Shown here piece after piece: positions 11,379-21,500 of a stretch of 64,000 nucleotides of DNA. The first letter of the stretch is position 1. Every line of letters begins with the position of its first letter. The notes beneath the pieces are model-generated. The model made no database searches and was not told the DNA's origin. It saw only the letters and a list, made by a program, of their open reading frames with translations. Made by a program: the position numbers and the translations under genes. Source of the stretch: Psococerastis gibbosa (taxonomy: Eukaryota > Arthropoda > Insecta > Psocodea > Psocidae); the NCBI GenBank assembly GCA_963971405.1, contig OZ020490.1:23585464-23649463 (forward strand). Direction: 5' to 3'.

Positions 11379-11402
11379 ATAATAATAATAATAATAATAA
11401 TA
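11379..11402 (+). repeat. (AAT)n microsatellite
   Basis: Eight AAT/ATA triplets. A TTA/ATT triplet run of similar length lies at 49430-49460. Confidence 0.8.
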
Positions 11403-11934
11403 CTTTTTCAATCTCCTCTTTCCACGGTGCTGCTGAATTGTGTAGCTAATAGAGCACCCCTTACCTTCTGGCTTTCGCCCCCCCCCCTGAAATCTCAACC
11501 GAATTAAAAGTTTGTGACCTTGAATCTTGATGCATTCATCCATCCACTTGAAGGAGGAAATTCCACGAATCTAATTTGTAAGGATGGGATTTTATATTAA
11601 ATGCCATTCGAGATGTAAAGAGGGTGGCGGTGGATATAGAGAGGGGAGGGGGGCATGTTACTCCTTGTTATATTCCCCTTGTATTGCGAATAATTTTGTA
11701 CATAACTTGTAATCTCGCAGAGTTGGGTTTTGTGAAATGCTTGTGATAATTTTTGATGAAGCCACCTTACTCTCGTCCTCTTACACAGAGGGTACTTTAA
11801 GGCCTCATACCTTGAGGTTTCAACGTTATTCATATTATTCCTCATCCTCTTGAAATGCAAATATTACATAACATAACAACAGGCTGTTTGTTTGTGAAAT
11901 GCTGTAGCATGGTAGTCAGAGCCGCTGACAGAAC

Positions 11935-12109
11935 AGCGACTTCGGTGGCAAAGTGGTAGCGTGGCTGTACTTGTGCGAGTCTCTACACACCTTGCGGTCG
12001 GAGACGTGTCGCAACTCGACACAAGTACCTATTAGGTGACTTAGTGAGGCGATTGAAGAGGTTATTCGGATACATTCAATAAATTGTTTGTATGCGATTT
12101 AACCTTTTA
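11935..12109 (+). mobile_element. tRNA-derived SINE (family A), copy 1
   Basis: The head GGTGGCAAAGTGGTAGCGTG fits a tRNA A box (TGGCAAAGTGG) and GTGCGAGTCTC about 30 bp later is a weak B box. The body ends TGTTTGTATGCGATTTAACC. This is the commonest SINE in the window. Confidence 0.75.
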
Positions 12110-12409
12110 ATAAAAATAAAAAATAAAATTATTGGGGACCATGGGTCAAAGAGCAATTTAAAAATTATACATTTTATTTTTATTAATACTGATGATTTTT
12201 TATTTTGCTTTTCTATTTTTATATTTATTATACGTAAGGGTATAAGGAAAGCTTTGTGATGGTGTGTAAGGGGGGGGGGGGCTACACGCCCTTGTGCCTT
12301 GATATGCACAACAGCTTACTTGATTCTGGTCTAAGCATACAGGAGCGCCATTTATTTATTTTTTTTTTGGGGGGGGGGGGCTAACAGGTTATATTTAAAC
12401 ATGGTTGTA

Positions 12410-12456
12410 ATAATATCGCCCCCTTGCGCACGCGGCACTAAGGGGGAAGAAGAAGA
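12410..12456 (+). repeat. LINE 3' tail fragment
   Basis: Short match to the end of the 2640-2886 LINE: GCGCACGCGGCACTAAGGGG followed by GAAGAAGAAG. Confidence 0.6.
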
Positions 12457-12890
12457 AGTAATCATTTCTGCGTTAGTCGGGGCCAATGTCTTATTATCTT
12501 CCAATCGCAGCCCCCCCCCCCCTCCCCCCGACCGCATATGACGCTCCTGGCAGCTTAGAAGATCATGTGCCTAAATAATTGAGCGGTACAGGTTCAACGC
12601 TAGCTCCGGCCTGCGAGTCTTCTTATAAGTTATGATGAAAATGACGTCATTATCATGCCAATAAAGGTGGCCTGTATCTGTTGAGACTGCAGCAATTGTG
12701 ATTTAGTTAGTCGATATATTGATTTATTTATGAGTGCAACACTGATGACATTGAATATATAACACTAGTGTTATATATTCAATGCTGATGATTAAGAATA
12801 ATCGTCTCATTTGGAGTTCTGCCTATTAATTTTTTTTTGCAATTATTCCGTTTCAAAGGCGTGTAAAAGCCTTTATGAATGATTGCTAGT
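12457..12890. other. Intergenic with a perfect 34-bp palindrome
   Basis: 12750-12783 is a perfect palindrome centred on ACTAGT. The rest is AT-rich with a C12 tract at 12511. Confidence 0.6.
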
Positions 12891-13425
12891 GGTTTCAAAG
12901 ACAGTAATTCGTCACCCTCTGTTTTCCCACCCTCACCCACCTCCCTCCCCCGCGCTCTCTCCCTCGCCCTTCCAGGTTCCCATTAATATAATGATGTCCT
13001 CTGCTCTCCTTTATATACTTACTTATTCCCCCTTTCGGCTGTACATACACGTACATGGCCATAAGATCTTTCATATAATTATACTAAAACAGTATACCAT
13101 ACATATAAAACGTCTCTCACTCCCTCGTCCATCCAGGTTCCTATTAATATAATGATGTCCTTTGCTGCTCTCCTTTATATACTTTACCATACCATAAAAC
13201 GTACTTCATAGGACATTATATTAAATTAACCCCAAGGTATTTCGCCACAGCCTACGCATTGTTTATCCGGCAATTACAAAAGCCCGTGAGTTTGCGAAAT
13301 TGTTAAGTGGTTTTGCAATGATTTGTCACCCCTCTGCATTGCCCCCCCCCCCTCCCTTCATCCTACCCTTCTTGCGCAGTGTTCCAACTAATGTAGTGAT
13401 GCCTCCCGCTCTAATTTCTCTGAAA
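12890..13425 (+). repeat. Decayed pyrimidine-rich triplicated segment
   Basis: GTTCCCATTAATATAATGAT GTCC..TGCTCTCCTTTATATACT occurs at about 12974-13022 and 13136-13184. A third, weaker unit (GTCACCCCTCTGCATTGCCC ..GTTCCAACTAATGTAGTGAT) lies at 13325-13405. Confidence 0.65.
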
Positions 13426-13429
13426 TTGC

Positions 13430-14147
13430 CTCTTCGTATCATCCCCCGTCCCCCCTGGCTATGCACTGTCTATTTCACACGGCTGAATTGAATATTTCTT
13501 CTCATTTTGAATTTGTTCAATGGCCACCTGCCCCTACATTTTCAAAGACATGTAAGCGTTATTTTAACCTTATACAAAAGCAATTTGGTACTTTTTTTTT
13601 CCTAGGTCGAAACCTGTTGAGTTTGATAGCTCTTACTGCAGCCTTTGGCTTATTGTAACCCGATTTCCGACCCATTTTGCCCCTGAGGTGGCCAGTGGCC
13701 ATCCCAAGTTTAATCCACCAGAAGAGAGCCTATTGAAAACTTGGTAGTGTGGACAGATTTTCAAAACCAAAAAATAGTATATAAACATCCATATGCACGT
13801 ATTCAATAGCACCAGGTGGCAGCCACTAAGGTGTTTTTGCGAATTTTGTAGAACGGTGGTGAGCTTATCTAACTACCTTGTAAACTATAAGAACTGAGCG
13901 CCGTCCCTTTGCTATTTTCGCCCGGCCTGCAACTTGCCAAAGGGAAAAACATTTTGTTAGATGAAAAGAACACTGAACAAGCAAAAAAAAAAAAACATTG
14001 GGTGTTCGTGTTAAAGATTAGCATTACAATGACTGGTCATGGGGCCTGTGAATCTTTTTGAACCGACTGATACCGGATTCTCTTGTTTCGAGACTCGAAA
14101 ATATTGCATTGGGTTGTGTCTAGTATTGTATATGAGCTTATATAATA
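13430..14147. other. Intergenic, nothing recognised
   Basis: No supported gene or repeat in this ~700-bp stretch. Confidence 0.45.
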
Positions 14148-14649
14148 GGGGTCTTCACAGTGTTGGTGTTATCGAGTTATCGAGCTAGATGTACTATCCA
14201 AGTTAGCACACAATCGTGAGTGAGTTATCATGCTATATTTAACAGGGTAAACAACGTGGTAGTAGTCAAACGTTCGTGGCACGGTTTTAAAGAAAGTGGC
14301 AGAACTATATACTAGTGCCACATTTGTTTAAATTTTTTTGTTCATTTTGGTTATTACAATTTTAAGTATTTACAGTAATTGCTTCGGATAATAGATTATA
14401 CCAATACATTTAAATACTACAAAATTTTAAACGCGTGTTTCAAATCAATCAACAAAAACAAAGATGGCGGCAGTCAAACCTGAGCTATCGATCGCAGCGC
14501 AAGTTAAATAGCACACTTAACCAACTTGGAAGTGGGTTTAGGATAGCACGCTGGTTAGCTTGGTTATCGGGTTATCGGTGTGTTAACTTAACTTGATATA
14601 ACACACTTCAATAGGTATAACTCGATAGCACGAACACTGTGAAGACCCC
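14148..14649. mobile_element. TA-flanked TIR MITE, copy B
   Basis: 502 bp, same ends and interior as copy A, TA duplication at 14146-14147 and 14650-14651; AAGATGGCGG at 14461-14470. Confidence 0.85.
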
Positions 14650-15082
14650 TATATACATATATATATATATATATGAGTTTTCCATATACTATTACTAACG
14701 AATAAATAGCAAGCAATTTATAATCTTTGTTAATATACTTAACTTCTATGACCTATTATTAATCCATAATAAATATTACTCGGAAGAGAATGAAACACTA
14801 CGTACTCCAGAAATATGACGTGTTTATCAACTTTATTGTGAATTATCACAGTTTATTTACTTTTGGAGGCCTTCAAAGAACGGGGTTCCCAATATAAGTT
14901 GAGTTCCAGACGTCAGGGATTCAGACTGCCTTCCGGTATGTCTGGAATTGCCGGGTGAATGTCAGGAATTTTACGAGAAACATGTAAATGTAAAAATATG
15001 GTTATCTGTAAGTCGGTTGTGAAGTCGGTTTACGGACGATAGTTTAACGTGACAACGCTTAAATGAACATAAACTTAATTAA

Positions 15083-15975
15083 CTAAAATAATATATGGCT
15101 GGAAAGAGAAAGAAATGTGGAAAAGCCCTTAAAAGCCCTTAAGTAGTTTGAATTTTTTAAATAGATAATAACGCAGCCGAAAGAGGCCTATTTTTGTTGA
15201 AAATCGTGCGCACCCCCTGACGTCTCACATCCCCAAAGCCAAACCCCTTGTTTGATCACCACAAATATAGCATGGCCTGAAAGAAGAAGAATAGATGAAG
15301 ACATGGGTATAATTTAAATTAAGATAGGTCTTCCACATCAGCCCAAAAAATTGATTTAAACCCGCCCATGCAATTCAAATGCGATTGCTGGAAATGCGTC
15401 TTAGTTTACTAATTTTGTGTTCCACTCGTGTTTAATAAGGGGTGAAGGGGTAAATTTGAAACTATGTATTTATACTCGTTTGAAACCTTAATTCATACTG
15501 CTTCTAATGAGACATTAAAAATTAATTTCGGTTGAAAGTTGCAGGCTGTAGAATTTTTTTACTCGATGCATATAAATTTAAAAGTACCCTATGAACCTGT
15601 TTTCCGCCGAAACACGGATGGCTTTTACACTCAATTGAGTCTGAACAAAGAGACGGATAGTAAAACTGAATATATGTCTGGAAAGAGTAAGAAAGATGGA
15701 AAATAACTAAAGTAGCTTGAATTTTTCAAGTTGATATTAACAGCCCCAAAAACGCGGCCGAAAAATGCCTATTTTAGATCAAAATCGGCAAATTCGGGCC
15801 AAATTTGGGCGCACCTCCTCACGTTTCCACCCCCCAAAGTCGAACCCCTTGCCCTATCACAACAAATATAGCATGGCCTGAAAGAAGAAGAACAGACAAA
15901 GACATGGGTATAATTTAAATTGAGATGACCTTCTACATCTGCCCAAAAAGTTGCTTTAAACCAGCGTTACTGATC
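15083..15975 (+). repeat. Two diverged direct copies of a ~290-bp unit
   Basis: Unit 1 at about 15090-15360 and unit 2 at 15665-15960 share TGGAAAGAG, AGTTTGAATTTTT, ATATAGCATGGCCTGAAAGA and ACATGGGTATAATTTAAATT in the same order. The ~300 bp between them is AT-rich. Confidence 0.7.
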
Positions 15976-16287
15976 CGCGTTACATTTTTCGTACATGCAC
16001 CTAGTATTCCAGCCTGTGCTCATCAATTTATTAAACGTTGTCACGTCAAAAAATATTTATTTAAATTCTGATAGCATAGCAGTTTTAACAGCAAAATGGA
16101 CAATTAAATTTACACTAGATATAATGTGACGCTTGAAATTTACACTATATAGAATGACACTTTGGTTCAGATGTCAAGAATTGAGCTTTCAGAAATCTGG
16201 TAACCATAAATATAGGGGCCTTGAAACTACTATTAATTAATTAACCTGCCATGTTGTTTAAAAATATCAAAGCGGGCATATACTAAG

Positions 16288-17163
16288 TAAAAAGAACCGG
16301 TCCGAGTTTACTCGAACATGTTTTCCCATTTATCAATTAGTAGATAGAGAAAATGAGGAATTTCATGGTAAATAATTTTCCTATTGTTAAATTTCGGACA
16401 TCTGGGGGGGGGGGAGGGGTTTGTCCACCTGACGTCACTGGAGGGGAAGTAAATTGTAGATAGGTCAGACATTACATTACATTACCACACAGCAATAATG
16501 GCAGGGCACGCAATGCATTTGAGCGGGAATTTTCATTTTTTCAAAAACATTTTTTTTTGCAGAAAACCAAATAGTTTTTTGGGAAAGCAACCTGTCCAGT
16601 TTCGTTACTCAATTAACACCTAAAACATGCCTGAAGGTAGAAATCATCGATAGAAAGGTTTCGCAGAAAAATTATATTTTAGTCATTTTTCATTAAAATT
16701 TAGTTATTTTTAATTTTTTACCCGCAGAAGCAAACTATCAAGGGGCAAGCGACCCCCTGCATTTTGTTAACATTAATAACGACTACAATATATGTGAATT
16801 TATAAGAAATCGTTGGAGCCGTTTTTTAGAAATAATTTTCTTCGACGGTTTTTTGAAGTTTTTTGAGAATAAAACTCCCCCAAATTGAGTTAGCCCAAAA
16901 TAAAAAAAAATGGTCGCGAGGTATGAATTTTGTGAGCCTACATGCTAAATTTCATCAAAATCGACCCAATAGTTTGCCCGGAAATTGATGAACAGACAGA
17001 CAGACAAACATACATACAGACTGAGCGACAGACAGACATTTCGTAAAAACCACTTTTTTGGGTTCCTGGGACCTCAAAACGTGTAAGTCCGTTGAAAACT
17101 CGGAATCGAAAATTTGGACCATCACAAAGCTTTCCTTTTATATTACGTATAAATTGGAAAGCT
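16288..17163 (+). repeat. ACAG-microsatellite repeat (family X), copy 1
   Basis: About 875 bp. It starts AAAGAACCGGTCCGAGTTTA, contains an ACAGACAGACAG-type run, TTTCGTAAAAACCACTTTTT and GACCTCAAAACGTGTAA, and ends CGTATAAATTGGAAAGC. No ORF or clear TIR is visible; class unknown. Confidence 0.75.
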
Positions 17164-17169
17164 ATAGGT

Positions 17170-17500
17170 AAGCAAAAACGAAGCTAAAGCACTAGCAAGC
17201 GTATTGAGAGAGTCGACGCATTGATAAGCATTGTAATAATGTAGTCAGATCGAGTTCGGTGTAGAAACGCAACAGCTGTTCCACGGGCGCCGTATGCCCA
17301 CGTGAGTGCGAGAAAGATGGCCGCTGTCAGTTTTGCACGTGTCGGAGTGAGAGGGGAGACCTGTCCTCCCAAGTCCCAGCATTATTTACGCCGCCGCTCG
17401 GGAAACTGCTCTTTTTATGCCGCCAGTTCCCAGCTTCAGCTACTCGTTCCTCGGCTAAACGTATATGTGCGTTCAGCGTGCCTGTTCGTGTAATTTTGAT
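17170..17500 (+). promoter_or_regulatory. Candidate promoter / non-coding first exon region of Psc
   Basis: This ~330-bp stretch is clearly GC-richer and CpG-richer than its AT-rich surroundings and shows no repeat match. It contains AAGATGGCCGC (17313-17323), a YY1/PHO-like motif often found at or near animal start sites, and possible donor-like GTGAGT sequences. It lies 0.9-1.2 kb upstream of the acceptor before Psc exon 1. This is inference from composition only. Confidence 0.3.
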
Positions 17501-17833
17501 TAGCACCTTGCGGCTTATGGTACGGTTTACGCTAATTATAGACGAGTTTTTTATTATTATTAATGGAAATCGGATCTAAATTGCCGTCATTACAGCGTTA
17601 TAAGCTTATTCAGTGAAATACATAGAGGGTATATAGTATATTGTCTTGAAGGGGATATGGTAGTAAAAGGTCTACTGTACCGCAATACCTGATTATAGAC
17701 AGTAATCTTTTTCTCCTGAAGCAAAACCTTTTGCTCGAAATTAGGGCGATTGCTCGTTTGGCAATGATTTTCATGCAGGATATGGTGGAAATAAGCACTG
17801 GGAAGCGGCGGTTTATTAGCGGGACGGGACCAG

Positions 17834-18072
17834 ACCCGTAGCCAGGAATTATTTGAGGAGGGGTCGAAATGGAAATATTTCCCAGACCTTTCTGTGTAAC
17901 GTTTTCTGGTGTAAGCGAGAAGGAAATTATTTATAAAAAATAATTAATATTTGTCTGTGTCTAGTGCCTGTGAACCTACATTTTGTAATTACATACAAAT
18001 TTATGGAATTCAATGTTAATTCATTAATTTTTTTTCCTTCAAAATTTTGAGGAGCCCCCTTTGGTACGGGCC
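17834..18072. mobile_element. G/C-tract MITE, 'GGCCGTAGCCAG' group, copy 3
   Basis: Left ACCCGTAGCCAGGAATTATT, right GGTACGGGCC; the tracts are shorter and the copy is older. Confidence 0.5.
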
Positions 18073-18418
18073 TCGATGGGACTACTATTTGGGCGTGTCA
18101 TATGGACCACAGCAGCTATCTCTGTATTATACTCTGCTGACCTGCAATAACGCCCACAGTATTTATAGTTACTCCAAAACAGAGGGGGGGGGGGGACTGA
18201 TCCCCGCTTACATGCGTATAATACAGTAATGTGAAGCTATTATGATAGTTTCCCCCCGTATACTTGTCTTCCATATTGCTTATCAGTCCATAGAGACCTG
18301 ACAACTACTCCGCCCCCCTCCCCCCCCCCCCCATCCTGTAAACATCAAATTTTGTTTGTCCTCCAACAATGGATATTATATAGTTTTGTTCTAACTGGAT
18401 GGTTTCTCTTTGTTGCAG

Positions 18419-18462
18419 ATGTTTTCTTGTTATTGTGGAGAGTGCGCGGTAATGGTCCCATT
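18419..18462 (+). other. Psc: Non-coding 5' part of the first coding exon of Psc
   Basis: A pyrimidine-rich tract ending TTGTTGCAG at 18418 looks like a genuine 3' splice site. The 44 nt after it and before the start codon would be 5' UTR, so the transcript should have at least one upstream non-coding exon. This leader contains an ATG at 18419 opening a 15-codon uORF whose TGA (18464-18466) overlaps the main ATG as ATGA. Confidence 0.6.
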
Positions 18463-18589
18463 ATGAAGACAGTGCCGAAAAACGAAATAAAAAAGATTCA
18501 ACTTCGCGAAGTGAACCGTCATCTGGTGTGTCGCCTATGTCGCGGTTACTTCGTAGATGCAACGACCATAGCAGAATGTTTGCATTCGT
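18463..18589 (+). CDS. Psc: Psc coding exon 1: start and first half of RING finger
   Basis: Encodes residues 1-42 plus the first base of codon 43. The ATG at 18463 is chosen because it starts the [13 protein letters not shown] stretch just before the first RING cysteine pair (CRLC, residues 23-26), the usual start distance in PCGF proteins, and it has A at -3. Upstream in the same frame there is only hydrophobic translation crossing a strong acceptor. The exon carries zinc ligands C23, C26, C39 and H41, with the family-typical run [12 protein letters not shown]. The donor GTAAGT begins at 18590 and splits codon 43 after its first base. Joining to 30022 restores HSFCRSC, the expected RING sequence, which strongly supports the junction. 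Confidence 0.9.
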
Positions 18590-21500
18590 GTAAGTATCCT
18601 CAAGTTACCTGCATTCTCATGCCTTATTATATGCCCGCTATACTCAGTACTCACTCTAGGAAGCAACGGTACATCTCATATTGCAGCTGAAGAGCAATAT
18701 GGGACACCCCACCACGGACGGACGGATACAGAGGGGGAGACAGCGCGTTAGCTGCCCCCCCCCCCCCGGCCCTGCACCCCACTATAAAAGTTTTTTTACA
18801 AAGTCAATTTTGGAAAACTTGCGACGGTACTACTGAAACAAAAAATTGAACAAATAACCAAAAAAAAAGATCATGAAAAAATAAGTGAAACAATAACGCC
18901 CAGTAATGTCGTAATTGGGATGTCATAAAGTAGAAAAATACTTTACATTGTAATACATATTAAGTATGTACCAGCAGCCCTATTGTGGCGATTTGGAATT
19001 AGCGTAACACCGGGGTTTATTTTTAATACCGCATTATAGGAAGGTGTCACGTGACGGTGTTAAAATATGCGCGGGAAATTCAAATTAATAAATTATTGGA
19101 ATACAAGACAATGGTTGCATTGTTTTATAATTGAAGGAAATACTAATAAATATTAAAATGTACAGGTAGATTTTTGAAATATATAATAAGAATAATAAGT
19201 CGGGACATGTAGAGTAGTGGTACGGACTCTGACTTTCACCCGAAAGGTTGTTGGTTCGAGTCCTACACTTCCTACATTTTCTGGCCATGCTTCGGAGGGC
19301 ATGTAAAGCAGGCGGTCCCGGGCCCTCCTAGTCGAGTGTAAGAGAGGGCTTTATAGCCCTAACTCCGCTAGGTTGGCTTAGTAATAGACCAAAAAAAAAG
19401 TCCTTATTTATTTATTTTATTTAGAATTTTATTTAATGTGCCTAAATCTAAAGGAGAAAAAATTGAAAACGTACCTATATTATAGCCAAGGATTAATTTA
19501 TAAATTTGAATTTCCCGCGCATTTTGCACTCATTTGTTTTTAAAACAATTGAATAAACCTCGGGGTTATGTTAATGCTAAATCGCCATAATAGGGCTGCA
19601 GGGGCGTCTATTAGGGTCCCAGATGCCATGCAATTGCAAAAAATCAGACCGACCCCGAGCCTAGTTTAACAATGGGTAAGACTTAAGTATGCAATTTTTT
19701 TAATCATCGTGATAATTGTCATCTTCCCCTTCCCCCCCCCCCTGAAAAATTTTAAAATGATGTCACTGGTATGTGCTATGCCTTTTGACATATTCGCTGG
19801 GCTGCAGGACATGAACCATTGTGTTCCCCTTTGCTACGGCTATTGGCTTCTAAGTCAAGTACCTGACGATAAGGAGTCCAAGGACATCGATTTTGATGCG
19901 GGTCCAGCGAATGTAGGACAAAAATATATGGGGCGGGTAAAAGCTGTCCCACGTGCACCCCTCCTAATGAGTAATGATGTGAGGGGGCCAGAGGGTGGTG
20001 TGGATTTTACAGAAAATTAAAAAAATTTCCTATATATAGCTTTCCATTATATTTTGACTTCAGGCTTTATAGTCCCCCGTTGGGTAACACTACAGCAGCC
20101 ATCAAACAAGGTTTGAGAAGCGTAACCTACTTGGAGCTTAATAGAAAGAGATGAATGCAGGAGAATATAGAAAAATTTGCTGCTAACCACTTAACGATAG
20201 ATTACGACTGGAAAAGAAGATAGAAGCCATCTTCTTCTTGAGTTGCAATCTAAGGATTGGTTTGCTGCGAATGTTTTATTTTTCTCTTCCACTCTTGTCT
20301 GTTTTGTGCGGTCCTTTTCAGTTATTTGTCGGTGGCGCACCCTAGGTTCTTCATGACATCTTCTAGGTACTCCTTCCTCTTTCGTCCTCTTGAATTGGTG
20401 CCTTCAACCATACCCTCAATTATGTTCTTGAGGAGCCCTTCGTGTCTCAGAATATGCCCCATCCATTTGCCTCTTCTTGTTGAACTGGTGGCCATAATAG
20501 CTCTTTTTTCGTTTATTCTATGGAGCACTTCTTCGTTGGTTATGTGGTCTCTCCATGGGATTTTCATGATTCTTCTGTAGAACCACAACTCAAAGGCTTC
20601 CAGCTTTTTTTTGTCATGTTCGTAAATGCACCATGTCTCACTTCCGTACAAGAGCACACTCCACACTAGAGTTTTGAGAAGTCTTTCCCTTATTTCCAAG
20701 TCGATGTTGTTAGATTCGAATATCTTTGACTTTATGTTAAAAGCTAGTCTGGCTAAGTGTATTCGACTGGATAGCAGCCATATGAAAGTATAGTAAGGTA
20801 CCGATTGGTTATATAAGTGAGATTAGTTGAGAGAAAACACCAAACATTGGGACATTTCGAGCGATCAAGGTGGGTTGACCGCCCGACCGTGAATGTAACA
20901 CACTAACTAGTAAGTGCTCTGCATGAATGCATACAGTATGTACGGTGAATGACTGGCTGAGCATTCTCGCCGGGTGCCTCTGCCACTGTTTGAATTAATT
21001 CTGGCTAGAACCCGATAGAGCAGTGGCGTAATTCACCCGCAGGTGATTTAACCAGCTTTTGGGCAGGATTTGTTAAAGGGGGGGGGGGGCAAACTGGAGA
21101 TTGGGAGGGGGAGCATGGTTGCTGTTTTTTTTTTTTTTTTTTTTAATAAAAAGGTTAATAGCATACAAACAATTTAATGAATGTATCCGATTGACCTCTT
21201 CAGTCGCCTCAATGAGTAAATTAATACTTGTGCTGAGTTTCGACACGTCTCCGATCGCATGGCGCGCAGAGACTTGCACAAGTACAAGCACGCTACCACC
21301 TTGCCATCGAAGCCGATGATTGTATGGGCTAGTTGTACTTGTAGACAAGGTCATCCAGGCCGCAATGTTTTGGATTGTCCTAGGCCCGGACACGTTCAGT
21401 AAGGTGCCCATTCCACATACGTACAACGTCAATGAAAATTATGAAATTGAAGGTGGTAGCAGACATTAAAGACATACTAAAAATTCTGCTACCACCTTCA

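Noticed and set aside
18352-18462. In-frame upstream extension of Psc exon 1 giving a hydrophobic N-terminus
   Set aside because: The extension crosses a strong splice acceptor (TTGTTGCAG ending at 18418) and adds a hydrophobic segment not expected for a nuclear PCGF protein.
19199-19275. Functional tRNA-Glu gene
   Set aside because: A and B boxes are present but the acceptor stem does not close and a SINE body follows; it is a tRNA-derived SINE head.
19709-20020. 103-codon + ORF with a 60-codon antisense ORF
   Set aside because: No recognisable motif, no splice context and overlapping frames; treated as intronic noise.
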